Origin: an uncultured Commensalibacter sp.
GTDB taxonomy: Bacteria; Pseudomonadota; Alphaproteobacteria; Acetobacterales; Acetobacteraceae
Reading direction: 5' to 3'
DNA: 64,000 bases
Assembly (NCBI GenBank): GCA_945266285.1
Contig: CALYOP010000007.1
Location: 83,308 to 147,307, forward strand
Shown one piece after another: positions 43,456 through 53,300 of this stretch. Made by a program: the position numbers and the translations under genes. The notes beneath the pieces were generated by a model, which saw only the letters and a list, made by a program, of their open reading frames with translations, was not told the DNA's origin and made no database searches. Numbering within the stretch: position 1 is the stretch's first letter; every line of letters starts with the position of its first letter.

Positions 43456-44783
43456 TTGGATTGAGATTTCATAAATAACTCATAACCATGTGGTTCCGTT
43501 CGTTGATCTTTGACCTGCTCTGCAGTGACATGGCCATTGCGGTTACCAAAATGAGCAATAACGAAATTAGCAATATCAGCAATATCCTGATCACTTAAGC
43601 TATCACGAAAAGCAGGCATTGCTACCTTTCCCAATGGATCATTTTCAATAGATGAACCATCCAGAATAGTTCTTACCAGGTTTTTCCCTGTTGTCATTGT
43701 CGCTGTTCTCGAACCCCACAAACTAGCATAATCAGATTGGCGGCCTAATCCATTTGTAAGATGACAACTTCCGCAATTTCCAGCAAATAAACGACTGCCA
43801 TGACTACGGCTTGGTTCTACATTCTTCAATTCTTCTGCATTGACCATAGAAGCTTCCTCTCCTTTTTCTTGAGGAGGAATAGAACGCAAATAAACAACCA
43901 TAGATCGTATATCATTATCGGTTAAATATCGAAGACTATGCCCAACCATCTCCGCCATAGGACCAGTTGCAGCACCATGTCCTTCGGTATAACCCGTTTT
44001 TAAATATTGCTCGAGTGCTTGGTCACTCCATGCGCCGATACCCGTATCCGTATCACTGGAGATATTATAAGCTTCCCAGTTTTCAAATTTATAACCTGAA
44101 TATGCCTGTTTTTCAGAATGCGCATTCGACCAGTTCAAGGGACTATGACAATAAGCACAATGACCAGGCCCTTGGACGAGAAATTTTCCGCGGTTCCATT
44201 CTTTGCTTTGTGTATTATCATTTTCAAAACGACGATTAGAACTATTGATCCAATTCCAAAAAGCAACATTTCCCCTTATATTATAAGGAAATGCCATATC
44301 TCTCTTTGGCACAACATTATGAATGGGTTTTTGCTGATCTAAATAAATCTTTATCGCCAGAATATCGTCACGATTCATTAACGTATAAGCATAATAAGGC
44401 ATTACGGGATAAAGATGTTTGCCTTTATGTCCAATTCCTTTTTGTAATGCCGTAACAAATTCATCATTGGTGTAATTTCCAATACCCGTTTTCTGATCTG
44501 GGGTAATATTCGAAGAATAAACGATTCCCTTTTTTTCCATAAAAAAAGGTCGTCCACCCGCCAAGAATTTGCCATTCGGTTTCGTATGGCAGGTCTCACA
44601 TCCTGAAATATGAAAAAGATATTCCCCTTTTTGTAAAATATCATTCTTCTTAATATCAGCATTATTCACTACCGATGATTCAGCATTTGCTGAACATGAC
44701 CATAAACTTATTATTCCAACACAAATCATTTTAACAAAATTTGACATGACCTTATGCGGGTCCTTTTTTAAAATATCAGCCAT
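43452..44783 (-). CDS. Tri-haem cytochrome c subunit of membrane-bound dehydrogenase
   Basis: Three CxxCH motifs (CETCH, CAYCH, CGSCH); adjacent to molybdopterin and 2Fe-2S subunits. Confidence 0.9.
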   Translation of the reverse strand: MADILKKDPHKVMSNFVKMICVGIISLWSCSANAESSVVNNADIKKNDILQKGEYLFHISGCETCHTKPNGKFLAGGRPFFMEKKGIVYSSNITPDQKTGIGNYTNDEFVTALQKGIGHKGKHLYPVMPYYAYTLMNRDDILAIKIYLDQQKPIHNVVPKRDMAFPYNIRGNVAFWNWINSSNRRFENDNTQSKEWNRGKFLVQGPGHCAYCHSPLNWSNAHSEKQAYSGYKFENWEAYNISSDTDTGIGAWSDQALEQYLKTGYTEGHGAATGPMAEMVGHSLRYLTDNDIRSMVVYLRSIPPQEKGEEASMVNAEELKNVEPSRSHGSRLFAGNCGSCHLTNGLGRQSDYASLWGSRTATMTTGKNLVRTILDGSSIENDPLGKVAMPAFRDSLSDQDIADIANFVIAHFGNRNGHVTAEQVKDQRTEPHGYELFMKSQSN

Positions 44784-44798
44784 ATCAAATGTCCATTG

Positions 44799-46955
44799 TT
44801 AATTTTTGATGTTGGATACAAGCGGTAAAGATCGATAACGTTTATGCGTTATGGCTGCCAATGCATTAGCCAAAGCAGGCGCTGCGGCAATTGTTCCTAA
44901 TTCTCCAATACCGCCCGGTTGGTTTTTCCCTTGATTAGAAGAATTCTGTATAATTTTTACTTCAATAACAGGTGCTTCATTCATTCGTATGACCCGATAT
45001 TGATTAAAATTGCGTTGGACGATTTTACCGTTTTGTAACTTTGCTTCATTATAAAGTGCTGTACTAAGACCAAATATTAAACCACTTTCAATTTGTGTAC
45101 AAACTTGATCTGGATTAACTGCAAAACCACAATCAATCGCTGCAAATACACGGTGAAGACGTATAACATCGGTTGTTGTAATTTCTGCTTCAACAATAAC
45201 CGCCAGATAACTATCAAAAACATGAATAAATGCAACACCTTGCGCAATCGATTTTGTCTGTTTTTGTCCCCAGTTAGCCATTTGAGAGACCGATTGCAAA
45301 ACGGCTTTAGCTTCAGCATTATCCCCTAATAATTGATTGCGAAAAACAATAGGGTCTTTTTTTTGCTTTTCAGCTAATTCATCAATAAAACATTCGAATG
45401 CAAACAGATTTCGCGTTGCTTCTTGACCATGCCACCATCCCGGGACAATAGAAGGAATATCGCATTTTGTATAATTGATTTGATAAAAAGGAAATTGATA
45501 GGAAGCATCTTTTAATCCCAAAACCATGTTAGAATAATCTGATTTTTTTTCTTCCCCTTCCCAATAATCAACGTGATCTGGGCCCACAATATGATGAAAC
45601 AAAGCTATAATATTTCCTGCTTTGTCCCATCCGGCTTCAAGATAATCGACATAGGCTGGTCTAAGGTGATCCTGTGCAAAATCTTCTTCACGAGACCATA
45701 TTACTTTTAAAGGATAATTCACCTGTTTTGCGAATTGAACCGCCTCGATGATATAGTCCTCTTCCATTCTTCTGCCAAAACTACCACCAACATATTGATT
45801 ATAAACTATAATTTTTTCTTTTGGTAATCCTAAAAGTTGCGCTATCTGATCTCTTATCCATAATGGTATTTGTGTACCCGTCCAGATTTCACACTGATCG
45901 TTTTGAACATAAACCGTGCAGTTCAAAGGTTCCATAGCAGCATGTGTCAATAAAGGTTGTTGATAAACGCCTTTGTGACGTTGCACTGCTTTGCTAAACA
46001 CGGTTTCCATATCATCATTACTATTTTTAAATAGTGTTTCACCTGCCTGTTTCATTGCAAGATGAAGCTGATGATTAATATGATTATTATTGGATTGTGG
46101 ATTATCATTATAATCCCAATCACCTATTAAAAATTGAAGCCCTTTATTTGCAGCCCAGTAATGATCGGCTACGACACAACATGAGTGTTCAAGATAAAGA
46201 ACATCGGTAACATTTTTTACTTTTTTAGTCTGGGCATCATCAATATTTTTTAATTTTCCACCCATAACAGGACTAGCATGAACTAAACCAATTTTCATAT
46301 TGGGAATTTTGATATCTATCCCATAAATGGCCTGACCATTAATTTTTTCCATGGTATCCAAACGTGGTTGGGTTTTACCGATCAGTTTAAATTCAGATAC
46401 ATCTTTAAGTTTTGTTTGTTCAGGAACAGGTATCTTAACAGCATCTAAAACAAGCTGTCCGTAGCTTAAACTTTCACCTTGCGGGCCATAAACTTTACCG
46501 GCCTCCGTCCGACAACTTTCAATACTCAGATTCCATAATTTGCTTGCGGATTCTAAAAACATTATTCGCGCAGATGCGCCAGCATCCCGCAATGGCAACC
46601 ATGCTTTGCCGGTTGAATAACTACCCAGCGTAAGTTGTGTTCTATCTTGCGGCATTATATAGGCTATATCAGGTAAGGATGCTTTAACTTTAACCTGTTC
46701 CAATCGGACATCCAATTCTTCTGCCAGAAGCATCGCAGCAGCCGTATATATACCCTGCCCACATTCAAGAAAGGGAATTTTCAGAACAATTAAATCGTTA
46801 TCATAAACCTCAATATAGGCGTTTAACGGTACAGAATTATGTTTGTTATCCCGATTATTAACCGTATTTCCCTTTGTAAAATTGGGTTTTAATCCAAATC
46901 CAAGAATAAAAGCGCCACCTGCAGAAAGAAAAGCCCGGCGTGATAAAGAATTCAT
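44799..46955 (-). CDS. Molybdopterin-binding aldehyde dehydrogenase large subunit (xanthine dehydrogenase family)
   Basis: Tat signal SRRAFLSAGG, GGSFGRRMEEDYI, GGIGELGTIAAAPALANALAA. Confidence 0.88.
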   Translation of the reverse strand: MNSLSRRAFLSAGGAFILGFGLKPNFTKGNTVNNRDNKHNSVPLNAYIEVYDNDLIVLKIPFLECGQGIYTAAAMLLAEELDVRLEQVKVKASLPDIAYIMPQDRTQLTLGSYSTGKAWLPLRDAGASARIMFLESASKLWNLSIESCRTEAGKVYGPQGESLSYGQLVLDAVKIPVPEQTKLKDVSEFKLIGKTQPRLDTMEKINGQAIYGIDIKIPNMKIGLVHASPVMGGKLKNIDDAQTKKVKNVTDVLYLEHSCCVVADHYWAANKGLQFLIGDWDYNDNPQSNNNHINHQLHLAMKQAGETLFKNSNDDMETVFSKAVQRHKGVYQQPLLTHAAMEPLNCTVYVQNDQCEIWTGTQIPLWIRDQIAQLLGLPKEKIIVYNQYVGGSFGRRMEEDYIIEAVQFAKQVNYPLKVIWSREEDFAQDHLRPAYVDYLEAGWDKAGNIIALFHHIVGPDHVDYWEGEEKKSDYSNMVLGLKDASYQFPFYQINYTKCDIPSIVPGWWHGQEATRNLFAFECFIDELAEKQKKDPIVFRNQLLGDNAEAKAVLQSVSQMANWGQKQTKSIAQGVAFIHVFDSYLAVIVEAEITTTDVIRLHRVFAAIDCGFAVNPDQVCTQIESGLIFGLSTALYNEAKLQNGKIVQRNFNQYRVIRMNEAPVIEVKIIQNSSNQGKNQPGGIGELGTIAAAPALANALAAITHKRYRSLPLVSNIKN

Positions 46956-47413
46956 TCTTCAACCTCACCCGCAGCGTCTTTAATTGCTTCTTTTACCCGT
47001 TGATACGTACCACAGCGGCAAATATGACCAGACATTTCCCGTTCAATTTCTTCATTACTTGGGTTTTCATTTTTCTTTAATAATGAAATCGCAGTCATAA
47101 TCTGTCCAGGTTGACAGTATCCACATTGGGTTGGTTGATGGGTTATCCATGCATCTAATATTTTTTGAGCAATAGGATCATCAGCTATTCCTTCAATGGT
47201 AATGACTGATCGTTCACCAATTAATCCCACGGGTAGATTACAAGATCTTACAGCCTCACCATCCAGATGTACGGTACACGCACCACATTCTCCAATTCCG
47301 CAACCATATTTTGTCCCCATTAATCCCAAAACATCGCGTAAAACCCAAAGTAAAGGCATATCTTCGGGAACATCAACCTTTATAATCTTATGATTTATAT
47401 TTAACGTTAACAT
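46952..47413 (-). CDS. (2Fe-2S)-binding subunit of the molybdopterin dehydrogenase
   Basis: YGCGIGECGACTVHLDGEAVRSC and CGYCQPGQIM...GHICRCGTYQR. Confidence 0.93.
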   Translation of the reverse strand: MLTLNINHKIIKVDVPEDMPLLWVLRDVLGLMGTKYGCGIGECGACTVHLDGEAVRSCNLPVGLIGERSVITIEGIADDPIAQKILDAWITHQPTQCGYCQPGQIMTAISLLKKNENPSNEEIEREMSGHICRCGTYQRVKEAIKDAAGEVEE

Positions 47414-47427
47414 GCCATTCTGATCAA

Positions 47428-50106
47428 TTAATTCTGGTGCTGATAATCTGTTGATGCTTGATTATCAGCTTCTTCTTTTTCATTTTGGGTTGGATCCTCA
47501 GAAGATTCAAATTTTTCATCCTCATTCCCTTCCAACGGTTTTTCTTCTTCATCGGCATCTATAATACTGCTTGTTAAAGCAGGAGGCACGTATGAGATAA
47601 GTGGAATAACTTTTGGAGGGTCCTGACGATTTCTCGCTGCATCTAGCTGTTCCAGATTATAACGAACAATAGGATATTCTTGAACCAGACGACGGAACGT
47701 CGCTACGGTCATAGTCAACAAATAGCCAAAACGTGTTGCTCTTAGTGTCGATGAGACTCTTTTTTTATGAAGCGCTTCCTCAAGACCCAAAACATCCCCA
47801 GGCCCATAAATCACCTCACGATTGCCATTATGCGTCTCAAACAATCCGCTGCTCACAAAGTAAACCATTTTTACTTTTTGACCACGTTTGTAGATATTTT
47901 CACCAGGAGCAACAAAATAAATCGACATTGCCATACTTAAATCATAAAGCACTGCTTGTGGAATATCTCTTAGTGAAGCCAATTCTTTTACACGATTTTC
48001 AATGCCACTTTTCAGATTGAATTTTAAACGCCGGTTATAACGTTGGAAACGTTTATCAACCGCTCTAACCAATTCCTGATATAATTCTTCACTAATTAAG
48101 GATTCAGATTGCAATTCTTCATATGCATCGCTTTCCATCCTTAAGGTCATTAATTGTAATAATCGCGCTTCTAATGCCTCGATATACCCTTGATAATGCA
48201 TTCGCATTGTTTCTAATACGTCGTCTAATAAACGATTTCGTCTATCAAGAACTTCAGAAACAATCTCAGCGATACGCGTGCCCAAAGTTGGTTCTATGCG
48301 GCGTTTCATAAAACGGGACAAAGAAATAGAAACAAAGCGAGAAACCATAAGAATCTCAAAGCGCTCCATCATACAATACATCAATGGACGATCAATATGT
48401 AACCAATGATGTATTAGCTGCGCTGCCCTAAACCGCCACGAAGGATAAAGCCTTCTATTCATTGCTTTAACGTAGCCATAGCGCCCTTCTTGCCACGCTC
48501 CATCAATAGTCGCTTCTGCAGACCGTAACAAGGTTTCCATCACGCCGCGCGGCAAACCTTGCATTCGGAATAGATCCAATAAAATTGAACGTTCTTGAGC
48601 AGCAACGGTAATCAAAGCCAAGGTTACTCTTTGCCGATCACCCAAAGCCGTATCAAAATCATTGGCATCCTGCTCCGTTTCGATACGTTTATCTAAATCT
48701 TCGATAATGTAACGCGTAATATCATTTGAAAACCCGAATTCACTGGCAACACGTCTTATACGATCTTTAACGCTTCTCAGTCCAATACCCAAGACCTGAT
48801 GTCTTACAGCTTGGTCAATAGGTGTTAATTGATCCAATTTAAAAAATACAACAACCGATCTTAAAGTCGTTCCATTAACCAATAAGGTAATTAAAACGAA
48901 ACCTGTCGCAATAATACCAACATAATGCGAAACCTGTGTTGAAACCAGTTCGTTTTCCGTTACGGCCAGCGCCAATGCTAAGGTAATAGCACCTCGTAAA
49001 CCGCCCCAAACCATCGTAACTTTAAAAGGCGTTGGTATCGGCAAAGATAATCGTGTTGCTGATAAAATCGGTAACATACCAAACACAACGATTGCTCTGG
49101 CCAGCAAACCTGCCACAGTTGCTATTAATATCAGAACGCAATCCCATTTGGTCATACCCACCAACAAACGAGGAACCAACATAGATGCTAAAACAAACAG
49201 TAAGGAACCTGCCCAAAATATAATTTGCTGCCATAGCTCGTTTAAAAAACGCCAATTTTGCGGTCTAAAAGTTGAAGGTCCATATGCTGACAAGGTCAAT
49301 CCTGCCGCAGCTGAAGCCACAACACCTGATACGCCGATTAATTCATCACAAACAATATAGGATACATAAGGCAATGAAACGGTAAGCGTAATTTCTGCTG
49401 CCCTTGCAGAGCCAAGATTTACAATCATCCATAATGCAAGCCTTGCAAAGATATACCCCATGAGCATAGCGCCTGCAAAAGAGCCCAAAATAGTAATTGA
49501 TGAATGTAAGAAATGGATTTGTTTACCGGCAATAATTGCCGTTAAAAATGTTGAAAAGATCGAAATTGCCGCCGCATCGTTTAATAATGCTTCCCCTTCA
49601 ATCAAACGGGTTAATCGCGTTGCCGCTCCAATTTCTCGGAAAATCCCAGCCACAGCCGAAGGATCAGTCGTCGCCACAATAGCACCAACCAAAAGACAAA
49701 CCTCAAGTGGCATATCACCAGAAAAAGGATATAGCGCAAAACCAATAGTCGCTGTTGATACTACTACGGCTACGATAGCAAGTAATAATACCGTCCCCGA
49801 ATCATGTAACAAACGTCTAACATCAATAGCCAAAGCCGCCTGAAAAACGAGAATAGGCAAAAAGATTAACAAAAAAGCTTCACTACTGATTGGAAAGTCC
49901 AAAAGCGCTTCTGCAGCCGTATCAAACATATGAATATGCGTACTGCGCAGAACGAGATCTGCTGAACCACCCAAGACAATACCAACCAATGCCAACAAAA
50001 CGGTTTCAGACAATTCCAAACGTTTTGCTAGCGGTTGAATAGCGCTAACGATAATCAATAGTATAGCTATGGCTAAAAGAACAGTCGCCAGACCTGTTAC
50101 TGGCAT
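47428..50106 (-). CDS. CPA1-type Na+/H+ antiporter with C-terminal cyclic-nucleotide-binding-like domain
   Basis: Multi-TM N-terminus with EGEALLNDAAAIS and WGGLRGAITLALAL; C-terminal VAPGENIYKRGQKVKMVYFVSSGLFE...YGPGDVLGLEEAL cNMP-like fold; acidic tail. Confidence 0.88.
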   Translation of the reverse strand: MPVTGLATVLLAIAILLIIVSAIQPLAKRLELSETVLLALVGIVLGGSADLVLRSTHIHMFDTAAEALLDFPISSEAFLLIFLPILVFQAALAIDVRRLLHDSGTVLLLAIVAVVVSTATIGFALYPFSGDMPLEVCLLVGAIVATTDPSAVAGIFREIGAATRLTRLIEGEALLNDAAAISIFSTFLTAIIAGKQIHFLHSSITILGSFAGAMLMGYIFARLALWMIVNLGSARAAEITLTVSLPYVSYIVCDELIGVSGVVASAAAGLTLSAYGPSTFRPQNWRFLNELWQQIIFWAGSLLFVLASMLVPRLLVGMTKWDCVLILIATVAGLLARAIVVFGMLPILSATRLSLPIPTPFKVTMVWGGLRGAITLALALAVTENELVSTQVSHYVGIIATGFVLITLLVNGTTLRSVVVFFKLDQLTPIDQAVRHQVLGIGLRSVKDRIRRVASEFGFSNDITRYIIEDLDKRIETEQDANDFDTALGDRQRVTLALITVAAQERSILLDLFRMQGLPRGVMETLLRSAEATIDGAWQEGRYGYVKAMNRRLYPSWRFRAAQLIHHWLHIDRPLMYCMMERFEILMVSRFVSISLSRFMKRRIEPTLGTRIAEIVSEVLDRRNRLLDDVLETMRMHYQGYIEALEARLLQLMTLRMESDAYEELQSESLISEELYQELVRAVDKRFQRYNRRLKFNLKSGIENRVKELASLRDIPQAVLYDLSMAMSIYFVAPGENIYKRGQKVKMVYFVSSGLFETHNGNREVIYGPGDVLGLEEALHKKRVSSTLRATRFGYLLTMTVATFRRLVQEYPIVRYNLEQLDAARNRQDPPKVIPLISYVPPALTSSIIDADEEEKPLEGNEDEKFESSEDPTQNEKEEADNQASTDYQHQN

Positions 50107-50279
50107 ATTCGGTTATCTCCACTCATTGATGATGTCATAACTTTTCTTTATCAGCAGGGAAATAACCAATCCAGAGATAATGGCTTTGTATAATCAATTC
50201 AAATTTTCCGCTGGGTGACAAAGTCATATCATTGACCACATTTATAGCAGAAAAAACTTTTTTGGGTGAAAAAAACAAA

Positions 50280-50310
50280 GAAGCAAACTTACAAAATGTA
50301 AATTTGCTTC
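50280..50310 (-). terminator. Hairpin downstream of gltB
   Basis: GAAGCAAACTTACA aaa TGTAAATTTGCTTC (one mismatch). Confidence 0.5.
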
Positions 50311-50335
50311 CTTGGACTAATAAATCAAAATAATA

Positions 50336-53300
50336 TCAAGCACTTTTTTTCAAAACCGAAGTTTCGATATTAATCCCCTGCACTTTGGCATATTCTTTTG
50401 GAACAACATGCCAGAAATGAGGCAAAGCCGTTTGCCAATCATGTAACAGAAAAGAAGCATAACGGCTTTCTGTTTCCTGAACATGGATTTGAATTTGTGC
50501 TTTTAATATTGCTTCCCATTTCGGATCAGTAATTCGCTGCCATAGAAGTGTATCTGGATTAACTTTATTTTCGAATTGACCTTTAGGATCATAAACAAAA
50601 GCCATACCGCCTGTAAAACCGGCACCGAAATTACTGCCAATTTCACCCAAAACGATTACAACACCACCGGTCATATATTCGCAACCATTTGAACCACATC
50701 CCTCAACAACCGCTGTGGCACCAGAATTACGAACCGCAAATCGTTCACCCACACAACCTGCAGCATATAAATATCCTGAAGTTGCTCCATAAAGAACCGT
50801 ATTTCCAATAATCATGTTTTGATTGGAAATAAGACGTGTTTCGGGTGTTTGACGAACGATAATGGTTGCCCCTGATAAACCTTTACCAACATAATCATTA
50901 GCATCGCCAAAAATTTCGAGCTTAAGACCTTGTACCGCAAATGCACCTAAGGATTGACCAGCAGAACCACTCAGACGAACCGTAAGATGACCAGGAGCAA
51001 GTCCCTTCATTCCAAAACGTCGGACAATCATAGAAGATATTCGCGTCCCAATTGCACGATGCGTATTTTGTATATTATAGCGGAGTTGCATTTTTTCACC
51101 ATGTTCAAACAAAGGGTGGGCATCCACGATCATTTGAGCATCAAGTGTTTCTGGAACTTCATTACGTCCTTTACGGGTACAATATCCAGCATAAGCTCCG
51201 GAATCAACTCTGGCCAACAAGGAATTTAAATCAAGATCGTCCAGAAAAGAAGCACCACGTAATACCTGCCGTAGTAAATCGGTGCGCCCGATAATTTCAT
51301 TCAAAGAAGAAAATCCTAAAGAAGCAAGAATATTACGTGCATCTTCAGCAATAAAGGAGAATAAGTTAATAACGCGTTCAGCACTTCCTTCAAATTTAGC
51401 ACGCAAATCTTCGTCCTGAGTACAAACTCCTACAGGACAAGTATTGGAATGACACTGACGCACCATGATACATCCCATAGCAATCAAACTAAGCGTTCCA
51501 ATGCCGAATTCTTCGGCACCTAACATGGCTGCTATAATGACGTCTCTTCCGGTTTTAATTCCACCATCGACCCGTAAGGTTACACGATGCCGTAAACGAT
51601 TTAACATTAAAACCTGATGCGCTTCGGCCAACCCCATTTCCCATGGCATTCCACCATACTTAATCGAAGTCAGTGGCGAAGCTCCTGTTCCTCCATTATG
51701 ACCCGAAATCAAAATAGTATCGGCATTTGCCTTGGCAACCCCAGCAGCGATAGTACCAATTCCAGATGATGCAACCAACTTAACAGCAACCGTTGCTTCA
51801 GGATTGATTTGTTTCAAATCGTAAATAAGCTGGGCCAAATCTTCGATTGAATAAATATCATGATGTGGCGGTGGTGAAATCAAACTTACCCCTGGCACTG
51901 CATGACGCAATTTGCCGATTAATTGAGTAACTTTAAAACCTGGAAGCTGTCCTCCTTCACCGGGTTTGGCCCCTTGCGCAATTTTAATTTCAATTTCTTT
52001 GCAGTTATTTAAATACTCCGCCGTTACACCAAACCTTCCTGAAGCAATCTGTTTAATTGCTGAAGAGGCATTATCACCATTAGCACGCGGTTTATAACGT
52101 TCAGGATCTTCACCGCCTTCACCAGAATCAGAACGTGCCCCTATTCGATTCATAGCAATAGACAAAGTCTCATGCGCTTCTGGACTTAAAGCGCCCAAAG
52201 AAATTCCAGGAGATACCAATCGCTTTCTTAATTGCGTAATACTTTCGACAGATTCGACAGGAATAGGTTTATTCGTGTGTTGAAAATCTAATAAATCTCG
52301 AAGCGCTATTGGCGGTTGTTTACGAACCGCATCAACATATTGTTGATAAAGTGACCAACTATCTTTTTCGACAGCTTTTTGAATCAGTTTGATAATATTT
52401 CCACTTAATGCGTGTGTTTCTCCTTTACCACGCCATTTATATAATCCTCCGATTGGAAGCATTTTGATATTAGGATTCCATGCCTGTTCATGAAATGCGC
52501 TAATATTTCGTGCTATTCCTGATAAACCAATCCCAGAAATACGCGATTGCATACCGGGAAAGAATTCCGCAACCAAAGCACGCGATAAACCGATTGCTTC
52601 AAAATTATAACCACCCCGATAAGAAGCTATAATAGAAATACCCATTTTGGACATGATCTTTAGCAAGCCTTTATCAACCGCTTTGCGATAACGTTCAACA
52701 GCTTCTTCAAGTCCAATCTTGCCGAATAAACCTTTTTTATGACGCTCTGCGATGCTTTCTTGAGCAAGATAGGCATTTACCGTAGTCGCTCCAACGCCGA
52801 TTAAAACCGCTATAGAATGCACATCCAGACTATCAGCAGAACGTACATTCACAGATGTAAATGTCCGTAAAGAACGTTTAACCAGATGTGTATGTACAGC
52901 AGCTGTCGCCAAAACCATTGGAATTTGGGCATTATCAATGGATTGATGTTCATCCGTTAAAAACACATGCGTACAACCACCGCGAACGGCTTCTTCTGCT
53001 TCACGACAAATTCGAGCAATTGCTTGACGTAATCCTTTTTCCTTTTCTTTAACTAAAAAGGTACAATCAATTGTACAACCACTTTTGCCACAAAAATCCT
53101 GTAAAGCCTTAAACTCACTATTCGTTAAAACTGGACTAGGCAATTGAAGCATCTGGCATTGTTCGGATGTCTGATCAAGAATATTTCCCAAATTGCCAAG
53201 ACGTGTGCTCAAGGTCATCACTTGCGTTTCACGCAAACTGTCAATTGGAGGATTCGTAACTTGGCTAAAACGTTGCCTAAAGAAATGCGACAATCCTCGA

